Source: JAJYUU01 sp963822955
GTDB lineage: Bacteria > Actinomycetota > Actinomycetes > Streptosporangiales > Streptosporangiaceae
DNA: 64,000 nt
NCBI GenBank assembly: GCA_963822955.1
Contig: CAWGJS010000007.1
Span: 682,001 to 746,000, forward strand
Direction: 5' to 3'
Shown: in pieces, positions 8,793 to 18,131 of the stretch
Position numbering within the stretch: position 1 is the first letter of the stretch
Layout: every line of letters begins with the position of its first letter
Notes under the pieces: model-generated
What the model was told of the DNA's origin: nothing
The model's input: the letters and a program-made list of their open reading frames with translations, nothing else
Database searches by the model: none
Translations under genes and position numbers: made by a program

Positions 8793-10376
8793 CTACGGGC
8801 GGTGTCGATGACAATGGCCGGCGGCCAGCCCTTGGGCATAATCGTCAGTTGCTCCTGGCGCCTCATGGCGCGGCGTGGCACTGCGGCCCAGGCTCCCGTC
8901 GTTTGCATCGGGACCTGAGGATGCCACTGACTGGGCCGCCCGACGCGGCACCAGGACCGCAGTGACGAGACCGAGCAGCGTGAACACTACCAGCATGATG
9001 AGCGAGATGCCGAACGGATGCTCCGTGGGGAACGTGTAGGCGACCAGGACAGAGCCCACCAAGGCTGTGCCGAAGGATGACCCGAGGTTGGAGACACTGC
9101 GCGACAAGCCCGAGATGTCGCCTTGATCGGAGTCGGGGAAACTGGACTGGACGATGTTCACAGACGAGGTCAGCATGATCCCGGTACCGAACCCCAGGAA
9201 CAGCTCTCCAGGTATCCAACTGGCGATGCTCGAGTGCGGTCGGATCAGCGCCAGGAGCAGAAGCATGCCGACGGTGTTCAGCAGGAAGCCTGCGATGGTC
9301 AGCGACCGCTGCTTGTACCGTCGCGCGAGCCGCTGGGCGGCGGCCGATGCGACCAGCATCGCAAGAGTGGTCGGGGTCAGCAGCAGACCCGTCTGAATGG
9401 CGGTGTAATGCCAGACTTCCTGGAGGAAGACGGACAGTACGAAGAAGGTTCCCTGCAGGGTAAGCCACTGGAAGAACTGCGTCCCAAGGCCGAGGTTCGA
9501 CGTCCGGTTGCGGAGCATGCGAGTCGCCAGGAGAACATCCTTGCCCTTCTTTTCGCGCGACCGCACGTGCAGGTAGCACCACAGCAGGAACAGCACCCCG
9601 ATAGCCACGTAAATCCAGACCGGGGATAGGCCGCCCTTGGGTAGAACCACGGTCGATCCGATCGTGAAGGCAGTGCGTGAAACGAAAAATCCGTATGTCC
9701 GGGATTGAAGAAATCCAAGAACAATGAAGAACAGGCCAGCTGCCGACAGAACTGCTCCACCCAGGTCGAAGCGCGGTGCGAGGCTCGGCTTTGGCGGTTC
9801 CTTAATCTTGCGGGCAAGGATGATCACCCATGCCACGACAAGGACCTGCAGCCCGAAGGATGCGCGCCAGCTTATTGTGCTCGTTACGACGCCGCCGAGC
9901 AGCGGACCGGCTGCGGCTCCCAGCCCAGCAGCTCCGCTGACGACACCAAAATATCGCGCTCGCGATTTGATGTCGCGGAAGCTCACCGTGACCAGGATGT
10001 AGATGGGCGGGATCATGAGTGCTGACCCCACCCCCTCTAGCAGGGAGTATCCGACGATCAGCAGCCCCAGGCCCGACGCGAGTAGTGCCAGCAGAGCGCC
10101 GATCCCGTAGACGGAGAGGCCGACGACGAAGCACCGCTTGCGACCCCAGATGTCGGTCAGCTTGCTGCCGGGGATCATCAGTGCGGCCATCGTCAGGGTG
10201 AATAGGGTGATGGCTGTCTGCACGCCGGTGACCGTAGTGCTCAAGTCCTTGGCGATCGCGCTGATGGCCGTGTTCATGTTCGTGGCTGCATAACTTGCCA
10301 CGAACTGAGCAAGCGCCAGCGGCAGGACCATCGACCGGGCAGTACGTCGCGTTGCCGCTGACGATGTGTCCCCCAC
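8793..10376 (-). CDS. MFS transporter, 14-helix DHA2 drug-exporter type
   Basis: A 527-residue integral membrane protein with about 14 hydrophobic helices. The loop between helices 2 and 3 has the MFS motif A (GSKLTDIWGRKRCF), and helix 5 has the antiporter-type motif C (GAAAGPLLGGVV). These are typical of proton-coupled exporters of the DHA2 family that expel toxic organic compounds. The start is GTG 10376, preceded by GGGGAG. There is no adjacent TetR or MarR regulator, so control is unknown. The last ~40 residues are hydrophilic and variable. Confidence 0.88.
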   Translation of the reverse strand: MGDTSSAATRRTARSMVLPLALAQFVASYAATNMNTAISAIAKDLSTTVTGVQTAITLFTLTMAALMIPGSKLTDIWGRKRCFVVGLSVYGIGALLALLASGLGLLIVGYSLLEGVGSALMIPPIYILVTVSFRDIKSRARYFGVVSGAAGLGAAAGPLLGGVVTSTISWRASFGLQVLVVAWVIILARKIKEPPKPSLAPRFDLGGAVLSAAGLFFIVLGFLQSRTYGFFVSRTAFTIGSTVVLPKGGLSPVWIYVAIGVLFLLWCYLHVRSREKKGKDVLLATRMLRNRTSNLGLGTQFFQWLTLQGTFFVLSVFLQEVWHYTAIQTGLLLTPTTLAMLVASAAAQRLARRYKQRSLTIAGFLLNTVGMLLLLALIRPHSSIASWIPGELFLGFGTGIMLTSSVNIVQSSFPDSDQGDISGLSRSVSNLGSSFGTALVGSVLVAYTFPTEHPFGISLIMLVVFTLLGLVTAVLVPRRAAQSVASSGPDANDGSLGRSATPRHEAPGATDDYAQGLAAGHCHRHRP

Positions 10377-10472
10377 GCAGACTCCCCACGTCGCCCAGGC
10401 AGCCCTGCCGCACGGCAGTTACCCCATTGCCACCCGCGCTGCCCTACTTCTGTGCCGAACCGACGGCCCTGT

Positions 10473-10520
10473 TATCACCCGAGAACGGTGAACCGATATC
10501 ACCCAAGAGGGGTGAACCGA
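10473..10520. repeat. Two tandem 24-bp repeats
   Basis: The unit TATCACCCGAGAACGGTGAA with a CCGA tail occurs twice in direct succession (10473-10496 and 10497-10520) with three substitutions. Each unit also has an internal CACC...GGTG dyad. It lies between the MFS gene start and the lipoprotein stop, upstream of the MFS promoter region, and could be an operator. Confidence 0.6.
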
Positions 10521-10535
10521 GCTGGGAACCAGCGT

Positions 10536-11267
10536 TCAGCAGCCCCCGGGCGGCCCAGGCGTGCCCGCACCCTGGGCTGGCTGATCGACCACGCCGCCGG
10601 AGGTTGTGCGCACCACGGCCCCGAAATGGACGACGTACCAGCGACCGCGCCAGGAGATCAGCGAGGCGATCCCGATAGATCGCTCCTGCCCGTCGGCCCG
10701 GTAGACCAGCCGCGCGTTCGCGACATGCCAGTAACCGACGCCGTTGTAGCAGATGCCAGGGTCTATCCAGCTCGCCTGCGTCTCCGGCACGATCACGCGA
10801 AGCAACGCGGCATGCCTGGCGTGGCGCCCGAGCAGCTCGTGGGCGGCGCCTACATCCAGGCCGAACTCGGCCACGAGACGGTTCCGCCAGTCGGCTGCGG
10901 GGTCTGCGATGGCCTTCACCTGTTCGTAGGCAACCAGCGGGAAGAACGCCGGCAGGCCAAGCCCTGGCCGGCCGGTCACCACCGCCGCCCATAGGTCCGT
11001 CATCTCGGCATGGAACACCGGATTGCTGGCGGGCGGCCGCCTGTCCGTCTGGTGCTGCCCAGCTCGCGGCATCGGGACAGGCAGAGTGAGCGGCCAGGCC
11101 GGAGTGGACGGCGCTGCTTCGGGGGACGCAGCCGGCGAGGGCGTGGCCGAATTTGTTGCCCGGATGGTGACGGCTGCCCCGCTTGGCGCGGCGGATGGCT
11201 CTTGGTCGCAGCCGACGGCAACGCCGCCTGTCACCAGCAACGCAGCAGCCAGCGCCCCGAGCCTCAT
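10536..11267 (-). CDS. Putative lipoprotein of unknown function
   Basis: From ATG 11267 the product is 243 residues: a signal peptide MRLGALAAALLVTGGVAVGC ending in a lipobox cysteine, a Ser/Pro/Ala-rich linker, and a folded domain beginning near NPVFHAEMTDLWAAVV. Conserved-looking features include GICYNGVGYWHVANARLVY and WRGRWYVVHFG. The fold suggests an extracellular, membrane-tethered binding or assembly protein, but I do not recognise a named family. A start further upstream would disrupt the signal peptide. It is transcribed toward the MFS gene with ~160 bases between. Confidence 0.7.
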   Translation of the reverse strand: MRLGALAAALLVTGGVAVGCDQEPSAAPSGAAVTIRATNSATPSPAASPEAAPSTPAWPLTLPVPMPRAGQHQTDRRPPASNPVFHAEMTDLWAAVVTGRPGLGLPAFFPLVAYEQVKAIADPAADWRNRLVAEFGLDVGAAHELLGRHARHAALLRVIVPETQASWIDPGICYNGVGYWHVANARLVYRADGQERSIGIASLISWRGRWYVVHFGAVVRTTSGGVVDQPAQGAGTPGPPGGC

Positions 11268-11381
11268 GGCGAGAATGCTAAGCGCACCGATCCTGGGCGG
11301 CCGAGCCGGAGGGCATATAGCGGGCAGTATCAGGGTCACACCAGCTGAAGCCGGGTATGCCGCGAATAGGGGGTGGGGGAA

Positions 11382-11678
11382 ATGCCAGTTCCGCCAGTTC
11401 CAGACAGCAGGCGATTCGCCAAGCACCTGACCGGGATAATCCACTCCGAGCTGATGGAGATCCCTGGGGTTATATCGCAGCAGATGCGACTAGTCAGACA
11501 TCAGCCGCTCGCTGGGGCTGGGCCCACCACGTGTGCCGAGATAGATGTCGCCTCCGTTAGTGGAAGCCGGGCCAGGATCGTGGTCTACCCGCTGCCGCCG
11601 GACAACGTCGGCCCGCCAGACGATCAGATTGAGGCTAGCGAGATCATCCCCGAGATCGACCTGGAATCGCTGGGTTAG
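11382..11678 (+). CDS. Small hypothetical protein
   Basis: A 98-residue frame starting at ATG 11382 with AGGGGGTGGGGG just before it. The translation (for example RARIVVYPLPPDNVGPPDDQ and IIPEIDLESLG) has a protein-like composition with acidic residues, unlike random high-GC frames. I do not recognise a family. The opposite strand also has an open frame here (11490-11750), so the strand is uncertain. Confidence 0.4.
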   Translation: MPVPPVPDSRRFAKHLTGIIHSELMEIPGVISQQMRLVRHQPLAGAGPTTCAEIDVASVSGSRARIVVYPLPPDNVGPPDDQIEASEIIPEIDLESLG

Positions 11679-11917
11679 CAGCAGGTCATTGAGCGATTCG
11701 GCTCGCTGTACCTGCCCACTGGCTGGCGCATCTAGGACTCGACTTATCAAGGTCCCCCTCGAGATACCTCATCTCCACATCAGCCTCTGTCTTATTGGTC
11801 ACGGAGGTGGCGCGTATCGCTCGCCTCAGGGACTCCTGCGACGGCCGCGGATGCGGGCATTGGCCGACGGCGGCGGCCGGGTTAGCCTGACCACGCGCGG
11901 CTGAAGTGGAGGCAGGC

Positions 11918-12766
11918 ATGGCAGAGGCGAGCTCGATTTCCAGGAAGGTCGGTATCGACGGGCTGATGTTCCACTATGCCGACTGGGGGGGTACCGGTTC
12001 AGACCTCGTGATGTTGCACGGCCTATCCGGTCACGCCCGCACCTGGGACCACACGGCTGCGGCGCTGAGCGACCGGTACCACGTACTCGCCCTCGATCAG
12101 CGCGGCCACGGTGACACCGACTGGGCGCCCCAGTACGGTCTACGTCCGATGGCTCAGGATCTCCTGGGCTTCCTCGATGCTCTGAACCTGCGCGACGTGA
12201 CACTGATGGGCCTGTCCATGGGCGGGCTGGTCTCCTTCGTCTTCGCTGCGGCCCATCCAGAGCGTGTCGCCCGCATGGTGATCATGGATATCGGCCCGGA
12301 GATCGCTCCCGCCGGATCAGCAAACGTCGCCAACAGCCTGGCCGCCAAGGACACCTTCAGATCCGAGGACGAGGCATTCGCGCAGGCGCGTGCGGACAAC
12401 CCCCGGCCGACGGACGCGACGCTCCGCCACCGAGTGACCCACAACCTGCGCCCGCTCCCGGACGGCACGCTCACGTTCAAGTACGACAAGGAACTCCGGC
12501 ACAACCCTAGGGCGCTGTTTGATCACACGCGGGAGGAGTTGTGGGCAGCGTGGCGGGCCCTGAACTGCCCGGTGTTGCTGGTACGCGGGGCCGAGAGCGA
12601 CGTTCTCGCAGCTGATACCGCGCGCCGAATGCTAGCGGAGAACCCGAACATCAGCTTCGCCAGCATTCCGGACTGCGGTCATAGCATCACGCTCGATAGT
12701 CCTGACGGGCTGCTCGAGGTGGTCAGGCCCTGGCTGGCGGCCACCGCGACCGGGCAAGCGGCCTGA
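11918..12766 (+). CDS. Alpha/beta-hydrolase fold protein
   Basis: ATG 11918 is preferred because GGAGG lies five bases upstream. The 282-residue product has the fold's hallmark elements in order: oxyanion-loop region LVMLHGLSGHARTW, the strand ALDQRGHGDTDW, nucleophile elbow LMGLSMGGLVS (Ser), a late acid in RGAESDVL, and the catalytic His in DCGHSITLDSP. The cap region (residues ~130-210) is helical. Such enzymes act on esters, lactones or epoxides in the cytoplasm; no substrate can be assigned. It stands alone, upstream of the comM fragment on the other strand. Confidence 0.85.
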   Translation: MAEASSISRKVGIDGLMFHYADWGGTGSDLVMLHGLSGHARTWDHTAAALSDRYHVLALDQRGHGDTDWAPQYGLRPMAQDLLGFLDALNLRDVTLMGLSMGGLVSFVFAAAHPERVARMVIMDIGPEIAPAGSANVANSLAAKDTFRSEDEAFAQARADNPRPTDATLRHRVTHNLRPLPDGTLTFKYDKELRHNPRALFDHTREELWAAWRALNCPVLLVRGAESDVLAADTARRMLAENPNISFASIPDCGHSITLDSPDGLLEVVRPWLAATATGQAA

Positions 12767-12849
12767 GGGCTGACCTCACGGTGCGGACCGGCAGAGCTGC
12801 GCCCATCATCGCGGCCTGGGCCGCTGCGGCGCGCTGAGTCGCGGGACGG

Positions 12850-14169
12850 TCATTGCCCGGTGCCGAGCCACAAGCCGAGCGCCGTGCGGATCTCGGTCAG
12901 CCGCGGCCGTGCCTCGCCGGCTAGGTCAGCGAGCGTCCAGGCCATCCGGATGATCCGGTCCGCACCGCGGGCGCTGACCTGTCCGCGGTCCATCGCCCGC
13001 TCGAGCGGCGTCAGGGCACCGGCAGCCGGGCGGAAGCTACGGCGCAGTTCGCTGCCCGGAATCTCGGCATTCACCCGCCACCTGGTCCCCTCGAGTCTGC
13101 GGGCCGCACGCAGCCTGGCCTGCTGAACCCGCGCCGAAACCACGGCGCTGGGCTCAGCCAGCTGCCGGTCGCTGAGCAGCTCCGCCCGCGAGACGGGCAG
13201 CAGCTCGACCTTGACGTCGACCCGGTCGAGCAGCGGCCCGGACAGCTTCGCTAGGTAGCGCCGCCGCACCAGCGGCGTGCAGGTGCAGCCAGCTCCGCCG
13301 GCCGTGGACCGGGCACACGGGCACGGGTTAGCCGCCAGGACCAGCGTGAACCGAGCCGGGAACCGCGCCGTCAGCCCAGAGCGGGCAATAATCACCTCGC
13401 CCGATTCCAGCGGCTGCCGCAGCGCATCAAGCACGTCCCGGTCGAACTCTGGCGCCTCGTCCAGGAACAGGCACCCATGATGGGCCAGCGAGGCGGCGCC
13501 AGGCCGCAGGATCGCGCTGCCGCCACCCACGATCGCCGCCTTGGTCGCCGTGTGATGCGGTGCGCAGAATGGTGGCTCGGTCACCAGCGGCCGATCGGAG
13601 TTCAGGGCCCCCGCGACCGAGTGGATCGCGCTCACCTCAAGCGCCGCCGCCCGCTCCAGTCTCGGCATGATCGTCGGCAGCCGCTCGGCCAGCATCGTCT
13701 TTCCGCTTCCTGGCGGCCCGAGCAGGAGCATGTGGTGGCCGCCGGCCGCGCAGATCTCCGCGGCCCTCCGCGCCACCGGCTGGCCCACCACGTCAGCCAG
13801 ATCGCGGCCCTGGCCGGGGTCAGCCCCGGCCGACGCCGGCATCGCGAGCCCCGTGCCCGAGTCGAGCACCTGCACACCCAGCCCGGACGCGTCCGGATCG
13901 CCGTGGCGCAGCCAGTCGATCAGCGGCCCCAGTGCCGCCGCCGAGATGACCCGCATCGACGGAACCAGGGCCGCCTCGGCCGCGTTCTGCAGCGGCACCA
14001 CGGCCCGGCCGAAGCCGGCGCCGACGGCCGCCGCGATCGACGGCAGGATGCCGTGCACCGGCCGGATCCTGCCATCCAGGCCAAGCTCGCCCAGGAACAC
14101 CGTCCCGTCCAGGCCGTCCTTGGGCACCACGCCGGCCGCAGCCAAGATAGCGATTGCCATGGCCAGATC
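12850..14169 (-). pseudogene. comM: ComM/YifB Mg-chelatase-like ATPase, copy 1, N-terminus missing
   Basis: ComM (YifB) is a hexameric AAA+ helicase that promotes branch migration during natural transformation. This copy keeps the end of the Lon-like N-terminal domain (GTVFLGELGLDGRIRPVHG), Walker A LLLGPPGSGKTMLAERLP, Walker B GCLFLDEAPEFDRDVLDALR, the zinc-binding cysteines around ANPCPCARS, and the C-terminal winged part. About 80 N-terminal residues are absent: the frame loses homology at the GATC at 14166-14169, where IS110-like sequence begins. The 1.31 kb is almost identical to copy 2 (22096-23410). The only start codon left (ATG 14160) is an internal methionine, so function is unlikely. 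Confidence 0.85.
12856..14169. repeat. 1.31-kb duplicated segment, first copy
   Basis: Identity with 22096-23410 is nearly perfect in the same orientation. I found one substitution (GTCGAACTC here, GTCAAACTC there) and one base (a T) present only in the second copy near 23261. Homology stops abruptly at both ends: CCCGGTGCC on the left and GGCCAGATC on the right. Confidence 0.9.
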
Positions 14170-14433
14170 AATAGCGTGGTTAAGACATCTTTAGATCACC
14201 CGCTCGTGCCCCTCGCCGACACCACCGATCCGCGCGCCAGAACCGGCCCGTTCCACGTGCCCGAGCTGCTGGCCGAGGGCAAGAAGCACAGGAAGCACTG
14301 CGGTGCCTCAAGCGCCGCATCAGCAACGCAATCTTCGCCCGCCTCCAGGCCGACGCCCGGCGAGCCGCCGCAGCGGCCAGAACCGCGGCCCGGAAGGGCA
14401 ACCAGGGTTACGAGCGGATGGTTCGAGGGCCCA
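14165..14433 (+). mobile_element. IS110-like 3' remnant fused to the comM fragment
   Basis: From about 14296 one plus-strand frame reads EALRCLKRRISNAIFARLQA and continues with ARRAAAAARTAARKGNQGYE, matching the C-terminal end of IS110-family transposases (typical: REAMRCLKRRLSD). The preceding bases, starting AGATCAATAGC, match the 3' part of the dispersed repeat copy at 32505-32580. The transposase body is missing and the frame is broken, so this is the scar that truncates comM copy 1. Confidence 0.6.
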
Positions 14434-16374
14434 TTAGCCTATGTGGCGGTGCACATCCTGTGCCTTGGATGGCCCGGGCTCGGACTGTGCGATCGATGGC
14501 CCGGGTATCGACGGGTCGATGATGCCGTCCTCCAGCCATCTATAGCGGCCGGTGAGTACGTGCCGCGCCAGCGCGGAGTCGGTGGCGTCGGTGTTGCTCC
14601 AGAGCTGGCCGAACAGATCCTCGGCCCGCAGCCGAGCCTGGGTGCAGAACAAGGCCGCGAGCTCACGCGCCGCCGCGCCGCGCTCGGTTCCGGCGGCGTC
14701 GGTCGCCTCCAGCTGTGCGCGCACGCAGGCGGCGCTCATGGCGAACAACTCCGCGCCGATGTCCACGATCCGGCCGAGGAAGCCCTGTTTGCGCTCAAGC
14801 CCGCCCTGCCAGCGCGCCATTCCGTAGAAGGTGGCCCGGGCCAGCTTCCGGCTTGCCCGTTCCACGTAGCGCAGGTGCGCCGCCAGCGTGCCGAACTCGC
14901 TGTAAGCCCCCGGCCGCTGCCCCTGGCCGGCCAGCAGCGTGGGTAGCCACCGGGCGTAGAAGCCGCCCGCCCTGGCAGCCGCGCGGGCCCGGCGCCCGGC
15001 CGGCAGCCCGGGATCGATTAGCTCCCCGGCCGCCGACAGGTGCGCGTCCACCGCCTCGCTAGCGACGAACAGGTGCATCATCTCCGAGGATCCCTCGATG
15101 ATCCGGTTGATCCGCATGTCGCGCATCATCTGCTCGGCGGGCACGCCGCGCTCGCCCCGTGCGGCCAGAGACGCGGCGGTCTCATAGCCGCGGCCGCCGC
15201 GGATCTGCACCAGCTCATCCACGATCTTGCTGCCCATTTCCGAGCAGTACAGCTTCGCCAGCGCAGCCTCTATGCGGATGTCGTTGCGCTTGTCATCGGC
15301 GAGCTGGCTGGACAGCTCGACCACCGCCTCGAGCGCATAGGAGGTCGCCGCGATGAACGAGATCTTCTTGGCCACCGCCTCGTGCTCGCCCACCGGCCGC
15401 CCCCACTGCACCCGTTCACGCGACCAGTCCCTGGCGATCTTCAACGCCAGCTTCCCGGCTGCGGCACAGCTGGCCGGCAACGACAGCCTGCCCGTGTTCA
15501 GCGCCGTAAGCGCGATCTCCGGGCCCTGGCCCTCCGCGCCGATGCGGTTCGCGGCCGGGACCCTTACCTCGTGGAAGCGAGTCACGCCGTTCTCCAGGCC
15601 ACGCAGACCCATGAAAGCGTTCCGCCGCTCGACGGTGATCCCTTCCGCCGCTCCCTCCACTACAAACGCGGTGATCCCGCCGCAGTGCCCCCCGCCCTCG
15701 GGCACCCGCGCCATCACCACGAGCAGGTCAGCGACCACACCATTCGTCGTCCAGAGCTTGACCCCGTTCAGCACGTACTCAGACCCGTCAGCCGACGGCG
15801 TCGCCGTCGTGTTCAGCCTGGCCGGATCGGAGCCGTCGGCCTCGCTCAGCAGAAACGCGCTGATCGCCCCTCGCGCGCACCGCGGCAGGTAACGCTGCTT
15901 CTGCTCATCGGTCCCGAACAGCGCCAGCGGCTGCGGCACGCCGATCGATTGGTGCGCCGACAGCAGCACGGCCAGGGCCGGCGAGACAGACCCCGCGATC
16001 ATCAGCGCCCGGCTGTAATACAGGTTGCTCAGCCCCAGCCCCCCGTACTCCGGGGCGATCTTCATCCCGAACGCTCCCATGGCGGCCAGGCCAGTAACGA
16101 CCTCATCGGGTATCAGGGCGTCGCGCTCGATGACCGCGCCGCTCACCGAGGCCCCGCAGAACTCTCGCAGCCGGGCGCAGAACTCCTCTCCCATGCGGCT
16201 CGACTCCGCAGTCGGCCGCGGATGCGGGTGGATCAGATCCAGCCGGAAGTCACCCAGGAAAACCAGCTTGCCGAAGCTGGGCTGATGCCACACGGCCTCC
16301 GTCGCTTCCTCTGCTACTTGGCGTGCTTCGCGCTCGCCGACATGCCACACACGATTCACCCGAGAAGTATTCAT
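14434..16374 (-). CDS. Acyl-CoA dehydrogenase, long form (FadE10-like)
   Basis: A 646-residue flavoenzyme introducing the alpha-beta double bond in acyl-CoA. Seen in order: an N-terminal helical domain with APEYGGLGLSNLYYSRAL, the beta domain with FLLSEADGSDPARL and LNGVKLWTTNG, the C-terminal helical domain with RVQWGRPVGEH and RGGRGYETA, and the active-site region NRIIEGSSEMM, where the Glu aligns with the catalytic base of medium-chain dehydrogenases. A further ~150-residue helical extension is typical of very-long-chain and FadE10-type enzymes. ATG 16374 has AGGACGG just upstream. It stands alone; no electron-transfer flavoprotein or other beta-oxidation genes are nearby. Confidence 0.88.
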   Translation of the reverse strand: MNTSRVNRVWHVGEREARQVAEEATEAVWHQPSFGKLVFLGDFRLDLIHPHPRPTAESSRMGEEFCARLREFCGASVSGAVIERDALIPDEVVTGLAAMGAFGMKIAPEYGGLGLSNLYYSRALMIAGSVSPALAVLLSAHQSIGVPQPLALFGTDEQKQRYLPRCARGAISAFLLSEADGSDPARLNTTATPSADGSEYVLNGVKLWTTNGVVADLLVVMARVPEGGGHCGGITAFVVEGAAEGITVERRNAFMGLRGLENGVTRFHEVRVPAANRIGAEGQGPEIALTALNTGRLSLPASCAAAGKLALKIARDWSRERVQWGRPVGEHEAVAKKISFIAATSYALEAVVELSSQLADDKRNDIRIEAALAKLYCSEMGSKIVDELVQIRGGRGYETAASLAARGERGVPAEQMMRDMRINRIIEGSSEMMHLFVASEAVDAHLSAAGELIDPGLPAGRRARAAARAGGFYARWLPTLLAGQGQRPGAYSEFGTLAAHLRYVERASRKLARATFYGMARWQGGLERKQGFLGRIVDIGAELFAMSAACVRAQLEATDAAGTERGAAARELAALFCTQARLRAEDLFGQLWSNTDATDSALARHVLTGRYRWLEDGIIDPSIPGPSIAQSEPGPSKAQDVHRHIG

Positions 16375-16801
16375 GGGCCGTCCTGTTCACCGGCCGTTCC
16401 CGTTCAACGGCCGTCCTGTTCGTGGGTGTCACCCGAGGTACTGCCCACGTCCTACCCTCCGGCAACAACAACGGCCACGTAACGACGGAACGGACCGAGC
16501 CGACGGCCAGGCATACTGCTAGCCCCGCCGCCGTGCCAGATCGTGCCGATCGGCTTATCTGTGCCCGCGCGAGGGTAGCGCCGTTGCGCGCCAAACGCCG
16601 TGCCGAACGCCTGGGCGGCGTGCATCCGTCCGTTCAGGCGGTCCAAGACCATCCATGACCTGGCGCAACAGCGTGGCTGAGGTCGGCCGCCGTACTTCCG
16701 CGGCTCGGAATCGAGACCCGAGAGTGGCCCACATTTGAGACCGCCGAACTGCCCGGCAGTCATCCACGTTCGTTCGCCAGCCGAGTTCTTGCAGGTCAGC
16801 G
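16375..16801. other. Intergenic region upstream of the acyl-CoA dehydrogenase
   Basis: About 430 bases with only antisense-type open frames. Near the start lie three short copies of a (C)CGTCCTGTTC / CCGTTCCCGTTC-like word at 16380-16415, directly ahead of the acyl-CoA dehydrogenase gene, which could be regulatory. Nothing else is recognised. Confidence 0.35.
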
Positions 16802-16856
16802 TGGCGGAGGATGCGAGATTCGAACTCGCGAGGGTTGCCCCAACACGCTTTCCAAC
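16802..16856 (-). tRNA. 3' half of tRNA-Ser(GGA), probable att-site scar
   Basis: The minus strand reads TTGGAAA (anticodon loop with GGA), GCGTG, a long variable arm GGGCAACCC, the T-arm GCGAG-TTCGAAT-CTCGC, and ATCCTCCG-CCA. This is exactly the 3' half of a bacterial serine tRNA. The 5' half is absent: upstream of the anticodon loop the pairing stem CACGC is replaced by unrelated sequence. A break at the anticodon loop is where many tyrosine recombinases cross over, so this is most likely the displaced tRNA end left by an integrated element, not a functional tRNA. Confidence 0.85.
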
Positions 16857-17387
16857 AACGTTGACCACCATCCGCCGAGAGTCGCTACCGTCCGTGACCT
16901 GCTCGGATGCGTCTTGGCCGACCGCCGGTGAACGGCTCCGGACGAGAGTGAATGAGACCAGAACTGAGTCCAGCCCCGGATCTGCTGCCCGGCGCTGGAC
17001 GGGACTGATCGGGCCGGGCACAGTCATCACCGGACGTAAGCAGCGATTCGTGCTACCCGCCATCCAAGGTCGCGCCGATCAACGTGATACACGGGTGCTC
17101 ATTGCCACCTTTCGTCCTGGGGCTGAGTAATGATCACCCGTCTATGAGCGCGTTATATGGCCCGAGGGCTTGGTGATCTTCGATCACGCGTATCCCTACC
17201 GACTTCGTGGGGCTGGCTACTGCCCCGCTGGAGCCGGGGCGAGGTGCGCAGTACAAGCGGTTCTGGGTGCACTCAGCTGGCGAATATCACTGCCCTGGAC
17301 CGCTGTACTGACAGAAAGCGCTTGACACTGACAGGATATATTTCATCTTATTTTTGTAGTTGTCCGGCTCGTCGTTACCGAGTCGCC
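16857..17387. other. Gene-free stretch beside the tRNA scar
   Basis: About 530 bases without a convincing gene. A TTGACA hexamer at 17322-17327 followed by AT-rich sequence (GGATATATTTCATC) is locally unusual in this GC-rich DNA and could be the promoter for the small genes starting at 17605, although a -10 element at the right spacing is not clear. Confidence 0.35.
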
Positions 17388-17520
17388 TGCCGGCCCTTGC
17401 CCGGACTCCGGACGGGTTGGTGGTATTCCCCGATTCGAGTCCTGGCCGGGTCTCCTGCCGGCCTCGCCCGGATTCCGGACGGGCTGGGGGTTTTCCCCGA
17501 TTCGACTCCTGGCCGGGTCT
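17388..17520. repeat. Two tandem ~67-bp repeats
   Basis: The block CCTGCCGGCC..CCCGGACTCC..GATTCGAGTCCTGGCCGGGTCT occurs twice in a row with few changes, ending just before the gene at 17605. Each unit contains GGACGGG and TCCCCGATTCGA words and can form GC-rich stems. It may be an untranslated regulatory leader. Confidence 0.6.
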
Positions 17521-17604
17521 TCGTAGCCTGCTGGGAACGGCGGCCAGTGGGCGCGCCGAGGGCCGCCTTCGCGGGCGGATAGCCGGTACGGGGAGGAAAG
17601 AAAC

Positions 17605-18080
17605 ATGAACAACGTGACTCTGCGAGCCGGCGTGGTCACCGGACTGTACGGGAGCTCAGGCGCGACCAGCCAGCAGACCGGCATCCTCGGTGAGGACACC
17701 GCGCGGCGGATGCGCGTGCGCGGCATTCCGCTCGCCCGCCACCCGGAGGAGGACGCCGGGCTGCAGGTGGACGCCACGGACGCGATTAGCGCTGACCGGC
17801 AGGCGCGGCTCCTGATTGTCGATCGGCGCGACGCCGCCGACGTGCGCAGGAATGTCTCTTGCACGCGCTCGATGCCAGTGGCGTGGGTGTACGCCTGGGC
17901 CGGACGGCTCTCGGTGCCCTCGTGCCCGTCCCCGGCACCAGGCATCCCAGGTGGCTGGAAGTCAACGTGGCCGCGCTCGGCATGCACCTCGATGCCGGCG
18001 CCCTCGCCCGGCTCGACCCTCTCGCCGGCCTGGTAGTCGGCGACCGCTACGGCCCCGCGAGCGCCGGGCTCACAGGCTGA
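17605..18080 (+). pseudogene. Frameshifted small gene ending in an aldo/keto-reductase C-terminus
   Basis: ATG 17605 follows GGGGAGGAAAG. The first ~85 residues (LRAGVVTGLYGSSGATSQQT and onward) are not recognised. Near 17855 the coding sense moves to another frame, which reads LGALVPVPGTRHPRWLEVNV then AALGMHLDAGALARLDPL and VVGDRY, a clear match to the C-terminal part of aldo/keto reductases (PIPGTKxxxYLEENV ... DLARLD ... AGDRY). The TIM-barrel core and catalytic Tyr are absent, so it is a remnant or chimera. It may share a transcript with the two small genes that follow. Confidence 0.5.
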
Positions 18081-18131
18081 CCCGCCAGAACTGGCCGGTG
18101 CCCGGATCCAGAAATGAGGACAGAGGCTGCA

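Noticed and set aside
15040..16482. 480-residue plus-strand open frame
   Set aside because: Antisense of the acyl-CoA dehydrogenase, no motifs.
16802..16856. A functional tRNA-Ser gene
   Set aside because: Only the part from the anticodon loop to CCA is present; the D arm, 5' acceptor strand and anticodon-stem partner are missing.
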